From contig JAJXUO010000005.1 of the NCBI GenBank assembly GCA_021782815.1, positions 28,453 to 92,452 on the forward strand: a DNA stretch of 64,000 nucleotides, read 5' to 3'. This document shows, piece by piece, positions 51,497 through 61,402 of this stretch. A program made the translations under genes and the position numbers. Positions within the stretch are counted from its first letter, which is position 1. Every line of letters starts with the position of its first letter. Below the pieces are notes generated by a model. It was not told the origin of the DNA. It saw nothing but the letters and a program-made list of their open reading frames with translations, and did not search any database. The stretch comes from Pseudomonadota bacterium. GTDB taxonomy: Bacteria; Pseudomonadota; Alphaproteobacteria; Rhodospirillales; Magnetospirillaceae.

Positions 51497-51510
51497 TTGA
51501 CTTTGGTCAG
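51497..51510 (-). promoter_or_regulatory. FNR/NNR box upstream of narK
   Basis: TTGAC-tttg-GTCAG read on the + strand, one base from a perfect palindrome, centre 51503.5. A class II start near 51462 leaves a 51-nt leader. It controls narKGHJI-moaA. Confidence 0.75.
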
Positions 51511-51562
51511 GTGAGCGGCGCTTTGGCCTTGCCACCAGGCGGCGTATCCTCGCGCCCACGGC

Positions 51563-51576
51563 TTGACCTGAGGTAA
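51563..51576 (+). promoter_or_regulatory. FNR/NNR-type box upstream of nirS
   Basis: TTGAC-ctga-GGTAA, strong left half and weaker right half, centre 51569.5. A class II start near 51611 gives a 32-nt leader. It lies 66 bp from the narK box in the same divergent region, so NAR and NIR operons can respond separately. Confidence 0.65.
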
Positions 51577-53310
<1,734 letters not shown>

Positions 53311-53338
53311 TCCGCTTCGCCCCCGGCGAAGAGGCTTT

Positions 53339-53411
53339 GGGCCGCCATGAGGTTGCGGTTTGGCGGCCCGTCCCCTCCGTCTTCCGGTTCTCCGCCTGGA
53401 AGACGGAGGGG
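53339..53411 (+). terminator. Two consecutive hairpins between nirS and nirE
   Basis: GGGCCGCC (53339-53346) pairs with GGCGGCCC (53362-53369). CCCCTCCGTCTTCC (53372-53385) pairs with GGAAGACGGAGGGG (53398-53411), a perfect 14-bp stem. No U-run follows. They likely stabilise the nirS message and reduce read-through into the cofactor genes. Confidence 0.65.
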
Positions 53412-53443
53412 ATCTCCGCAAATCCCCGTGCATGGAGGTGGGC

Positions 53444-54205
53444 ATGAGCAAACTGGGACAGGTCTTTCTGGTCGGCGCCGGACCGGGCGATCCCGATCTC
53501 CTGACGGTCAAGGCCCTGCGCCTGATGGGCACCGCCGACGCGGTGGTCTACGACCGCCTGGTCTCCCCCGCCATCCTGAATTTGCTGCCGCCGGGCACCC
53601 GCCGTTTCGGCGTGGGCAAGGAAAGCGGCCATCACCCCATTCCCCAGGACGACATCAACGCCCTGCTGGCCGATCTGGCCCGCGACGGGCTGACCGTGGT
53701 GCGTCTCAAGGGCGGCGACCCCTTCATTTTCGGACGCGGCGGCGAAGAGGCGCTGTTCCTGGCCCGGGCCGGTATCCCCTGCACGGTGGTGCCGGGCATC
53801 ACCGCCGCCGCCGGCTGCGCCGCCGCCGTGGGCCTGCCCTTGACCCATCGCGGCCTGGCGGGCAGCGTGCGGCTGATCACCGGCCACGGCCGCGACGACG
53901 GCGCTCCCGACATCGACTGGCCCACCCTGGCCGATCCCGCCTGCACCCTGGTGTTCTATATGGGGCTGGCGACGGCGCCGCTGATCAGCGCCAACCTGCT
54001 GGCCGCCGGTTTGGCCGCCACCACGCCCGCCGCCATCGTCGAGCGGGGCACCCAGCCCGGACAACGGCTGATCCGCACCACTCTGGCGGCGCTGCCCGAG
54101 GCGGCGCAGGGCTGCCGCCCGCCCAGCCTGCTCATCGTCGGCCGGGTGGCCGCCCTGGCCGGGCAGCTGGGCCAGCCCACCACTTGGCTGGAGGCGGCGG
54201 AATGA
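53444..54205 (+). CDS. nirE: NirE, uroporphyrinogen-III C-methyltransferase
   Basis: This 253-residue protein has FLVGAGPGDPDLLTVKALRL, YDRLVSPAIL, RLKGGDPFIFGRGGEEA and VVPGITAAAGCAAAVGLPLTH, the full SUMT signature. It makes precorrin-2, the first step to siroheme and heme d1. The ATG 53444 has GGAGG at 5 nt. No CysG-type dehydrogenase/chelatase domain is fused. It overlaps nirC by 4 bp. Confidence 0.95.
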   Translation: MSKLGQVFLVGAGPGDPDLLTVKALRLMGTADAVVYDRLVSPAILNLLPPGTRRFGVGKESGHHPIPQDDINALLADLARDGLTVVRLKGGDPFIFGRGGEEALFLARAGIPCTVVPGITAAAGCAAAVGLPLTHRGLAGSVRLITGHGRDDGAPDIDWPTLADPACTLVFYMGLATAPLISANLLAAGLAATTPAAIVERGTQPGQRLIRTTLAALPEAAQGCRPPSLLIVGRVAALAGQLGQPTTWLEAAE

Positions 54206-54531
54206 AGGCCGCGTCGCCACTGGCCCTGCTCGCTCTGGCCGCCCTGGCGGCATCGCCCGCCCTGGCGGCTTCCCCCGGCCCGGCCCGGCAGGCCGAACTG
54301 GTGCATCTGCTGCGCCAGGATTGCGGCGCCTGCCACGGCATGCGGCTGAAGGGCGGCCTGGGCAGTTCGCTGCAACCCGCCGATATCGCCGGGGTGGACG
54401 ACGACATCCTGGTCAAAACCATTCTTGACGGCCGCCCCGGCACCCCCATGCCGCCCTGGCGCCCGTTTCTGTCGGAAGACGAGGCCCGCTGGCTGGTGGG
54501 CTATCTGCGGCAGGGAGGAAAAAATGAATAG
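54202..54531 (+). CDS. nirC: NirC, small periplasmic c-type cytochrome
   Basis: This 109-residue protein has a signal peptide (ending PALAA) and one heme c site in LLRQDCGACHGMRLKGGLGS; a Met in TPMPPWRPF is a likely axial ligand. NirC-type cytochromes pass electrons in the nir system, probably for NirS or the last step of d1 assembly. Overlaps nirE and nirF. Confidence 0.9.
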   Translation: MKAASPLALLALAALAASPALAASPGPARQAELVHLLRQDCGACHGMRLKGGLGSSLQPADIAGVDDDILVKTILDGRPGTPMPPWRPFLSEDEARWLVGYLRQGGKNE

Positions 54532-55702
54532 ACATGCGTTTTTACGGGGCGGACGGGCCGCGGCTCTGCTGCTGCTGCTGACCGCCTGCGCCGGCGGCGC
54601 CCCCTCCCCGGAGGTGCGCGGCACCGGCGATCTCGGCATCGTCATCGGCCGCGCCACCGGCCAGGTGATGGTAGTGGACAACGATCGGCGCCGCGCCCTG
54701 GCCATGGTGGATGGGCTGGGGGATCTCAGCCACGCCTCGGCGGTCTATTCCCACGACGAACGCTACGCCTTCATCGCCGGCCGCGACGGCGGCCTGACCA
54801 AGGTGGATCTGTTGCGGGGCCGCATCGTCAAGCGGATCCTGCAGGCCGGCAACAGCATCGGCCTGTCCATCTCCGAAGACGGCCGCATCATCGCCGTGCA
54901 GAATTACAAGCCCGGCGGCGTGCGCTTTTTCGACGCCGAGACCCTGGCGCCGTTGTCCACGCTTGAAACCGGCAGCCGGGTGGTGGGGCTGGCCGACGCG
55001 CCGGGCCAGCGCTTCGTTTTCTCGCTGTTCGATACCGGCGAGATCTGGCTGGCCGACCTCAGCGATCCCCGCCATCCCACGGTCCGCAAATTCACCGATG
55101 TGGGCCGCGAGCCCTATGACGGCCTGATCACCCCGGACGGCCATTACTACATCGCCGGGCTGTTCGGCGAGGACGGCCTCGACCTTCTCGACATGTGGCA
55201 TCCCGAGCGCGGCGTGCACCGCATCCTCGACCATTACGGCGAGGGCCATCCGCCGCTGCCGGTCTATAAGATGCCGCATCTGCGCGGCTGGGCCCAGGCC
55301 GGACGCCAGATCCTGGTGCCCGCCGTCGGCCATCACGAGGTGCTGGTGATCGATACCGACACCTGGACGGAAAAGGCCCGTATTCCCGTGGCCGGCCAGC
55401 CGGTCTTCGTCATCGCGCGCCCCGACCACCGCCAGGTCTGGGTCAATTTCGCCTTCCCCGACAACGGCACCCTGCAGGTCATCGATCTGGAAAGCGATAC
55501 GGTGATCGATACCCTGCATCCCGGCCGGGCCATCCTGCACATGGAATTCACCCCGCGCGGCGATCAGGTGTGGGTCAGCGCCCGCGATGACAACAAGGTG
55601 CTGGTTTTCGACACCGCCAGCCGCAAAATCGTGGCCACGCTGCCCATGCCCAGCCCCAGCGGCATCTTCTTCAGCGACCGCGCCCACAAGATCGGGCTTT
55701 AG
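54524..55702 (+). CDS. nirF: NirF, lipoprotein for heme d1 synthesis
   Basis: This 392-residue protein has an N-terminal lipobox (LLLLLTACAGG) and a beta-propeller like the d1 domain of NirS (GLSISEDGRIIAVQNYKPGG, VGREPYDGLITPDGHYYIAG). It acts in the periplasm late in heme d1 synthesis. Start ATG 54524, 8 bp inside nirC, with GGAGG nearby. Confidence 0.94.
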   Translation: MNRHAFLRGGRAAALLLLLTACAGGAPSPEVRGTGDLGIVIGRATGQVMVVDNDRRRALAMVDGLGDLSHASAVYSHDERYAFIAGRDGGLTKVDLLRGRIVKRILQAGNSIGLSISEDGRIIAVQNYKPGGVRFFDAETLAPLSTLETGSRVVGLADAPGQRFVFSLFDTGEIWLADLSDPRHPTVRKFTDVGREPYDGLITPDGHYYIAGLFGEDGLDLLDMWHPERGVHRILDHYGEGHPPLPVYKMPHLRGWAQAGRQILVPAVGHHEVLVIDTDTWTEKARIPVAGQPVFVIARPDHRQVWVNFAFPDNGTLQVIDLESDTVIDTLHPGRAILHMEFTPRGDQVWVSARDDNKVLVFDTASRKIVATLPMPSPSGIFFSDRAHKIGL

Positions 55703-55705
55703 GCC

Positions 55706-56161
55706 ATGCCGCCGCTCGATGAAACCGACCGCCGCCTGCTTGACGATTTTCAGCGCGGCTTTCCGCTCACCCCCCGGCCCTACGCGGTGCTGGGGCAACG
55801 GCTGGGGCTGGCCGAGGACGAGGTGCGCCGCCGCCTGGGCCGCCTCCACGACGCAGGGATCATCAGCCGTGTCGGCGCCGTGGTGCGGCCGCACACGGCG
55901 GGCTGCAGCACCCTGGCCGCCCTGGCGGTGCCGCCCGCCGATCTCGAACGGGTGGCGGCCCTGGTCAGCGCTCAGCCCGAGGTCAATCACAACTACCAGC
56001 GCGACCATGCCTTCAATCTGTGGTTCGTGATCTGCGCCGACAGCCGGGAGGCGGTCGGCGCGGTGCTGGAACGCATCGCCGATGCCAGCGGACTGGAACC
56101 GCTGGATCTGCCGCTGCTCGAGGATTTCCATATCGATCTGGGATTTCCGCTATGGACCTGA
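55706..56161 (+). CDS. nirD: NirD, siroheme decarboxylase subunit (AsnC/Lrp-like)
   Basis: This 151-residue protein has LDETDRRLLDDFQRGFPLTP, RVGAVVRPHTAGCSTLAA and NHNYQRDHAFNLWFV; the HNY segment is shared with NirG. With NirL, NirG and NirH it removes the acetate side-chain carboxyls of siroheme to give didecarboxysiroheme. Located 3 bp after nirF; overlaps nirL by 10 bp. Confidence 0.88.
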   Translation: MPPLDETDRRLLDDFQRGFPLTPRPYAVLGQRLGLAEDEVRRRLGRLHDAGIISRVGAVVRPHTAGCSTLAALAVPPADLERVAALVSAQPEVNHNYQRDHAFNLWFVICADSREAVGAVLERIADASGLEPLDLPLLEDFHIDLGFPLWT

Positions 56162-56637
56162 CTCCGCTCGACCGCGCCCTGCTGGCCGCCCTGGCCGGGG
56201 GCCTGCCCCTCAGCGAACGCCCTTACGCCGATCTCGGCACCCCTCTCGGGCTCGACGAGGCCACGGTGCTGGCCCGCCTCGCCGCCCTGCAGGAGGGCGG
56301 CGTCATCCGCCGCTTCGGCGTGGTGGTGCGGCACCGGCCGCTGGGCTTCACCGCCAACGCCATGGTGGTATGGGATATTCCCGACGCCCTGGTGGCCGAG
56401 GCCGGCCGCCGCCTGGCCGAAGCCCCCGAGGTGCGCCTGTGCTACCGCCGCCCCCGACGCCCCGGACGCTGGCCCTACAGCCTGTTTTGCATGGTGCACG
56501 GCCGCGACCGCGCCATGGTGACGGCCCAGGTGGCGGCGCTGGCCCGCCGCCTGGAGCTGGACGGCTACGATCACCGGATTTTGTTCAGCGGCCGCTGTTT
56601 CAAGCAGTGCGGCGCCCATTACGGCAAGGCGGCCTGA
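56152..56637 (+). CDS. nirL: NirL, siroheme decarboxylase subunit (AsnC/Lrp-like)
   Basis: This 161-residue protein has LDRALLAALAGGLPLSERPY, GVIRRFGVVVRHRPLGFTAN, CYRRPRRPGRWPYSLFCMVH and a Cys-containing tail (SGRCFKQCGAHYG). The WPYxLFxMVHGRDR motif is shared with NirH, so it is assigned to the NirL/NirH class; order between D and G indicates NirL. Heme d1 pathway, cytoplasm. Confidence 0.87.
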   Translation: MDLTPLDRALLAALAGGLPLSERPYADLGTPLGLDEATVLARLAALQEGGVIRRFGVVVRHRPLGFTANAMVVWDIPDALVAEAGRRLAEAPEVRLCYRRPRRPGRWPYSLFCMVHGRDRAMVTAQVAALARRLELDGYDHRILFSGRCFKQCGAHYGKAA

Positions 56638-56639
56638 TC

Positions 56640-57083
56640 ATGGATGACCTCGACCGGCGCATCATCAACACCCTGCAGGAGGGGTTCCCCCTGACGGCAC
56701 GGCCCTTCGCCGCCGTGGCGGCCGGGCTGGGGCTCGACGAGGCGGATCTGCTGGCCCGCCTGCGGCGGCTGCGGGCCGACAATGTGCTGACCCGCTTCGG
56801 CCCGCTGTTCAACGCCGAGGCCCTGGGCGGCGGCCTGACCCTGGCGGCCATGGCGGTGCCGCAAGAACGCTTCGCCGCCGTGGCCGATCTGGTGAACGCC
56901 CATCCCGAGGTGGCGCACAATTACGCCCGCGAGCATCGCCTCAACATGTGGTTCGTGGTGGCCACCGAGCGGCCGGAGCAGGTGCGCCCGGTGCTGGAGG
57001 CCATCGCCGCCGACAGCGGCCTGCCCGTATACGACATGCCGAAACTGGAGGAGTTTTCCCTCTCCCTGAGGTTCGAGGCATGA
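56640..57083 (+). CDS. nirG: NirG, siroheme decarboxylase subunit (AsnC/Lrp-like)
   Basis: This 147-residue protein has LDRRIINTLQEGFPLTARPF, NVLTRFGPLFNAEALGGGLT and VAHNYAREHRLNMWFVVATE, close to NirD in the last segment. It works with NirH as the second half of the decarboxylase set. ATG 2 bp after the nirL stop; overlaps the chelatase gene by 4 bp. Confidence 0.87.
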   Translation: MDDLDRRIINTLQEGFPLTARPFAAVAAGLGLDEADLLARLRRLRADNVLTRFGPLFNAEALGGGLTLAAMAVPQERFAAVADLVNAHPEVAHNYAREHRLNMWFVVATERPEQVRPVLEAIAADSGLPVYDMPKLEEFSLSLRFEA

Positions 57084-57817
57084 GCGCCCATCAGGCATCG
57101 GCCCTGTTGCTGGTGGGGCACGGCGCCGCCGCCGCCGAGGGCGGCGAGGGCCTGCGCCGCCTGGCCGCCACCTTGCGCGCCCGCCGCCTGTTCGCCGAGG
57201 TGGAACCCTGCTTCTGCCGCCAGCCGCCGCTGGCCTCGCTGGATCTGGTGCGCAGCCCCACCGTGCATGTGGTGCCGGTGTTCAGCGCCGATGGCGTTTT
57301 CACCCGCCGCATCATTCCCGAACGTCTGGGCCTGTGCGGTCCGGTCAGCCGTATCGCCGGGCGGCGGGTGCTCTATAGCCCCCCGGTGGGAGCGCATCCG
57401 GCCATTCCCGCCCTGCTGGCCCGCCGCGCCCGCGCCTTCTGCCGCTCCAGGGGCCTGGCGCCCGAACGCACCGCCCTGGTGCTGGCCGCGCACGGTTCGC
57501 CCCGCGCGGAGGCCCCCGGCACGGCCACCGATATCGCCGCCGCCCTGGAGCGGCAGGGCGGTTTCGCCGAAGTGGCGGCGGGCTATCTGGAGCAGCCGCC
57601 CTTCCTCGCCGCGTGGCCCGCCCTGGTCAGCGCCGCGGATGTGATCCTGCTGCCGCTGCTGCTGGCCGAAGGCCGCCATGCCGGACAGGATCTTCCCGCC
57701 CTGGCCGCCGCCGCGCCGCCGCCGGGACGGCGGCTGTGGCTGCTGCCCGGCCTGGGGCGGGACCCGGCTTTGAGCGATATCGTTCTGGATCTGGTCGCGG
57801 GAGGACCGCCGTCATGA
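57080..57817 (+). CDS. CbiX/SirB-like sirohydrochlorin chelatase inside the heme d1 operon
   Basis: This 245-residue protein is made of two related halves, each with a strand and a His turn typical of CbiX-type chelatases: LLLVGHGAAAAEGG near residue 9 and LVLAAHGSPRAEAPG near residue 138, then VHVVPVFSADGVFTRR and ILLPLLLAEGRHAGQDLP. The position between nirG and nirH, coupled at both ends by 4-bp overlaps, suggests insertion of Fe into sirohydrochlorin to supply siroheme for NirDLGH rather than a cobalt/B12 role. Metal choice is inferred from context. Confidence 0.8.
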   Translation: MSAHQASALLLVGHGAAAAEGGEGLRRLAATLRARRLFAEVEPCFCRQPPLASLDLVRSPTVHVVPVFSADGVFTRRIIPERLGLCGPVSRIAGRRVLYSPPVGAHPAIPALLARRARAFCRSRGLAPERTALVLAAHGSPRAEAPGTATDIAAALERQGGFAEVAAGYLEQPPFLAAWPALVSAADVILLPLLLAEGRHAGQDLPALAAAAPPPGRRLWLLPGLGRDPALSDIVLDLVAGGPPS

Positions 57818-58314
57818 CCACGCCGCCTTTTGATGAAATCGACCGCCGCATCGTGCTGGCCACGCAGGAAGGCCTGCCCCTGGTGCCCGCCCCCTATGCC
57901 GAGGTGGCGCGCCAGGTGGGCATCGACGAGGCGGAACTGCTGGAGCGGCTGCGGCGCATGCAGGGCGATGGCCGCATCCGCCGCATCGGCGCGGTGCCCA
58001 ACCATTACGCCCTGGGCTACCGCTTCAACGGCATGACGGTGTGGGACGTCCCCGACGCCCGGGCCCGCGCGCTGGGCCGCGCCGTGGGCGCCCTGCCCTT
58101 CGTCAGCCACTGCTATCTGCGGCCGCGCCATCCGCCCGACTGGCCCTACACCCTGTTCGCCATGGTACATGGCCGCGACCGCGACACCGCCCTGGCCCAT
58201 GTGGAGGCCATCGCCCGCCTGCTGGGTGCCGATGATCTGGGCCATCAGGTGCTGTTTTCCAGCCGCATCCTGAAAAAGACCGGGCTGCGCCTGAGCGGCG
58301 GCCACGGGGCTTGA
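57814..58314 (+). CDS. nirH: NirH, siroheme decarboxylase subunit (AsnC/Lrp-like)
   Basis: This 166-residue protein has IDRRIVLATQEGLPLVPAPY, IRRIGAVPNHYALGYRFNGM and YLRPRHPPDWPYTLFAMVHG, matching the NirL/NirH class. With NirG it completes the siroheme decarboxylase set. The start overlaps the chelatase stop. Confidence 0.88.
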   Translation: MTTPPFDEIDRRIVLATQEGLPLVPAPYAEVARQVGIDEAELLERLRRMQGDGRIRRIGAVPNHYALGYRFNGMTVWDVPDARARALGRAVGALPFVSHCYLRPRHPPDWPYTLFAMVHGRDRDTALAHVEAIARLLGADDLGHQVLFSSRILKKTGLRLSGGHGA

Positions 58315-58384
58315 CCGAACTCAAAGCCCTGCCGCCACCGGCCCGGCAGGATGACGGCATGCGCTGTTTTTCAGGAAGGATGCC

Positions 58385-59575
58385 ATGTTTCGCCTATCCC
58401 ACATGATGCGCGTTCTGGTGCCGTCCGCCGGAGCCGTCCCCTCCGCCCCGCCGTCCCGCGGCAGCGGACCGGTGGTGATCTGGAACCTGATCCGCCGCTG
58501 CAACCTGGCCTGCCGCCATTGCTATTCCCTGTCGGCCGACACCGATTTCAAGGGGGAACTGTCGTTCGACGAGGTAGCCGGAGTGATGGCCGATCTCCAG
58601 GATTTCGGCGTGCGGGCCCTGATCCTGTCCGGCGGCGAGCCGCTGCTGCGCCCCGATCTTTTCGAGATCGCCGCCCTGGCCAAGGCCCAGGGCTTCTTCG
58701 TGGGGCTGTCGAGCAACGGCACCCTGATCGACGCGGCCATGGCCCGGCGCATCGCCGAAGCCCGCTTCGATTATGTCGGCATCAGCCTGGACGGCATCGG
58801 CGCCACCCACGACGCCTTCCGCCGCCGCGAAGGCGCCTTCGACGCCAGCCTGGCCGGGCTGCGCCTTTTGGGCGAGGCCGGCATCAAGGCCGGTCTGCGC
58901 TTCACCATGACCGAGGCCAATGCCGCCCATCTGCCGGCCATGCTGGACCTGACCCGCCGCGAACAGGCGGGGAAGTTCTATTTCTCCCATCTGAATTATG
59001 CCGGGCGCGGCAACCGCAACCGGGGCGAGGACGCCTTCGCCGCCACCACCCGCCAGGCCATGGATCTTCTGTTCGAGGCCGCCCTGGCCGATGTCCGCGA
59101 CGGGAACCCGCGCGACTGGGTTACCGGCAACAACGATGCCGACGGGGTTTATTTCCTGCTGTGGGCGGCCAGGCGCTTCCCCGAACGGCTGCCGACGCTC
59201 GCCCGCCGCCTGCGGGCCTGGGGCGGCAACGCCTCGGGCGTCAACGTGGCCAATATCGACAATCTCGGCCATGTCCACCCCGATACCATGTGGTGGACCC
59301 ACAGCCTGGGCAATGTCCGCGACCGTCCCTTCTCGGAGATCTGGCGCGACCGTTCCGATCCCCTGATGGCCGGGCTCAACCAGCGTCCGCGCCCGGTGAC
59401 CGGGCGCTGCGGCGGCTGCCGCCATCTGGCCATCTGCAACGGCAACACCCGCACCCGCGCCTTTCAGACCAGCGGCGACCTGTGGGCCGAGGATCCCGGC
59501 TGTTATCTGACCGACGCCGAAATCGCCACCCTTCCCACCGTTTCACAGGATGCGCCATGCCTCTCCGCGCCATGA
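58385..59575 (+). CDS. nirJ: NirJ, radical SAM enzyme of heme d1 synthesis
   Basis: This 396-residue protein has the radical SAM cluster CNLACRHCYSLSAD near residue 39, ALILSGGEPLLRPDLF and a C-terminal SPASM-type Cys set (RCGGCRHLAICNGN, GCYLTD). It removes the propionate groups of didecarboxysiroheme. The start is preceded by GGAAGGA; gap to nirH is 70 bp with no other feature seen. Overlaps nirN by 19 bp. Confidence 0.95.
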   Translation: MFRLSHMMRVLVPSAGAVPSAPPSRGSGPVVIWNLIRRCNLACRHCYSLSADTDFKGELSFDEVAGVMADLQDFGVRALILSGGEPLLRPDLFEIAALAKAQGFFVGLSSNGTLIDAAMARRIAEARFDYVGISLDGIGATHDAFRRREGAFDASLAGLRLLGEAGIKAGLRFTMTEANAAHLPAMLDLTRREQAGKFYFSHLNYAGRGNRNRGEDAFAATTRQAMDLLFEAALADVRDGNPRDWVTGNNDADGVYFLLWAARRFPERLPTLARRLRAWGGNASGVNVANIDNLGHVHPDTMWWTHSLGNVRDRPFSEIWRDRSDPLMAGLNQRPRPVTGRCGGCRHLAICNGNTRTRAFQTSGDLWAEDPGCYLTDAEIATLPTVSQDAPCLSAP

Positions 59576-61110
59576 TCCGCCGCACGCTGCCTTTTCTGCT
59601 GCTGCTGACCCCCGCCCTGGCCTGGGGCCAAGAGGCTCCCACCCTTTACGCCGGCCACTGCGCCGCCTGCCACGGCCCCGACCGCCTGGGCGGCATCGGA
59701 CCGGCCCTGATCCCGGAAACGGTGGGGCAGATGCCCGCCGCCGCCCGCGCCGCCACCATCGCCCATGGCCGCATTCAGACGGAAATGCCGGGCTTTTCCG
59801 GCCGCCTCACCCCGGGCGAGATCCAGGCCCTGGCCACCTATGTGGCCTCGCCCCTGGCGGTGGAGCCGCACTGGCGCGAGGCCGACATCATCGCCAGCCG
59901 CACCCTGTTCGAGCCGCATCCCGCCGCCCATCCGGTGTTCAAGGCCGACCTGATGAACCTGTTCACCGTGGTGGAGGCCGGGGATCATCATGCCACCATT
60001 CTCGACGGCGACAGCGTCACCCCGCTGGCCCGCTTCAAAACCCGGCCGTCGCTGCATGGCGGCGCAAAATATTCTCCCGACGCCCATTATGTCTATCTGG
60101 CCTCGCGCGACGGCTGGGTGCAGAAATACGATCTTTGGGGCCTGACCATGGCCGCCGAGGTGCGGGCCGGGATCAATACCCGCAATATCGCCGTGTCCAG
60201 TGACGGCAAATGGATCGCCGTGGGCAATACCCTGCCCCGCACCCTGGTGATCCTTGATGCCGCCACCATGCTGCCGGTCAAGGTCATCCCGGTGGCCGAC
60301 CGCGCCGGGCACCCTTCGCGGGTGTCGGCGGTCTATGAGGCGCCGCCCCGCCACTCCTTCATCGTGGCCCTGAAGGATGTGAAGGAAGTGTGGGAGATTC
60401 CCACCGGCGCCGGCGCCGAGGTTTGCGAGGGGGCGGTGCGCAGCTACGATCCCGGCATGGAACGCCGCGCCTGCCGGAAAGGCCCCTTCCCGATCCGCCG
60501 CATCCCCACCCTGGACGTTCTGGACGATTTCTTCTTCGATCCCGGCTATCACAGTGTGATGGCCGCCGCCCGCGACGGCCGCCCCGGCGAAGTGGTCAAT
60601 CTCGATGTGGGGCACGAGGTGGCCACCCTTGATCTTTCCGGCATGCCGCATCTGGGCTCGGGCATCGTTTTCCGCCGCGACGGCCGCTGGCTGATGGCCA
60701 CGCCGCACCTCAAGGAGGGCAAGGTCAGCGTTATCGACATGAGCAGCTGGAAAACCGTCAAGGTGATCAACACCCTGGGGCCCGGCTTCTTCCTGCGCGG
60801 CCACGAGAAATCGCGCTATGCCTGGGTGGACAATGCCGCCAGCCCGGCGCACGACAAGGTGCAGGTGATCGATCTCGACAGCCTGAAGATCATCAAAACC
60901 CTGCAACCGGCCCCCGGCAAAACCGTGGGCCATGTGGAGTTTACCCACGACGGCCGTTATGCCCTGCTGTCGGAAATGGAGATGCGGGGCGCCCTGATCG
61001 TCTACGACGCCAAAACCCTGCGCGAGGTCAAACGCATCCCCATGGTCAAGCCCATCGGCAAATACAATGTCGGCAATAAGCTGGACTATTCCACCGGCAC
61101 CAGCCATTGA
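59557..61110 (+). CDS. nirN: NirN, cytochrome cd1-like heme d1 maturation protein
   Basis: This 517-residue protein has a signal peptide (ending PALAWG), a heme c site in YAGHCAACHGPDRLGGIGPA and a d1-type propeller (FKADLMNLFTVVEAGDHH, ASRDGWVQKYDLWGL). NirN forms the final acrylate double bond of heme d1 before transfer to NirS. The start MPLRAMIRRTLPF lies within the nirJ 3' end; a Met five codons on is an alternative. Last gene of the nir operon. Confidence 0.94.
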   Translation: MPLRAMIRRTLPFLLLLTPALAWGQEAPTLYAGHCAACHGPDRLGGIGPALIPETVGQMPAAARAATIAHGRIQTEMPGFSGRLTPGEIQALATYVASPLAVEPHWREADIIASRTLFEPHPAAHPVFKADLMNLFTVVEAGDHHATILDGDSVTPLARFKTRPSLHGGAKYSPDAHYVYLASRDGWVQKYDLWGLTMAAEVRAGINTRNIAVSSDGKWIAVGNTLPRTLVILDAATMLPVKVIPVADRAGHPSRVSAVYEAPPRHSFIVALKDVKEVWEIPTGAGAEVCEGAVRSYDPGMERRACRKGPFPIRRIPTLDVLDDFFFDPGYHSVMAAARDGRPGEVVNLDVGHEVATLDLSGMPHLGSGIVFRRDGRWLMATPHLKEGKVSVIDMSSWKTVKVINTLGPGFFLRGHEKSRYAWVDNAASPAHDKVQVIDLDSLKIIKTLQPAPGKTVGHVEFTHDGRYALLSEMEMRGALIVYDAKTLREVKRIPMVKPIGKYNVGNKLDYSTGTSH

Positions 61111-61116
61111 CGCCGG

Positions 61117-61137
61117 GCGGGCCCGTTGAGGGCCCGC
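61117..61137 (+). terminator. GC-rich hairpin after nirN
   Basis: GCGGGCCC (61117-61124) pairs with GGGCCCGC (61130-61137), loop GTTGA. No U-run, but it immediately follows the nirN stop and precedes two repeat elements that also form hairpins. Confidence 0.5.
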
Positions 61138-61151
61138 GCCAACGTTGGCGT

Positions 61152-61227
61152 GACGCCAAGGGTTTCGGAGAAACCCGCCCGGCGCATGAGGGGGCGGTGA
61201 TCGGGTCCGATCACCGCAACGCGGTAT
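61152..61227. repeat. Partial copy of the dispersed multi-hairpin repeat
   Basis: This half copy holds the gggtttc/gaaaccc hairpin and the terminal hairpin, here gcGgtgatcgg/ccgatcacCgc, ending GCGGTAT. Compared with gcAgtgatcgg/ccgatcacTgc in the other copies, both sides of one base pair have changed together. It is adjacent to a full copy starting at 61229. Confidence 0.8.
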
Positions 61228-61228
61228 T

Positions 61229-61402
61229 ATACCAAGTCGCGATGAGTTTGACTCATCGCGACGCCGGTTAGGAGCAAGGCGACGCGCGCCTGATGGCGCG
61301 GTGAGGCAAAGCGCGCCATCAGGCACGACGCCAAGGGTTTCGGAGAAACCCGCCCGGCGCATGAGGGTGCAGTGATCGGTTCCGATCACTGCAATTTGGT
61401 AT
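61229..61402. repeat. 174-bp dispersed multi-hairpin repeat, full copy (reverse orientation)
   Basis: This copy has the same length and nearly the same sequence as 29336-29509, inverted: ATACCAA at the left, TTGGTAT at the right, four hairpins inside. Its last base (61402) is the first base of TTA, the TAA stop codon of the leftward cytochrome gene. With the partial copy beside it, it fills the gap between convergent genes. Confidence 0.9.

Noticed and set aside
59503..61389. 628-codon - strand open frame opposite nirN running into the repeats
   Set aside because: Antisense to nirN; its N-terminus comes from the 174-bp repeat (same peptide as in the 29349 frame), an effect of GC bias.
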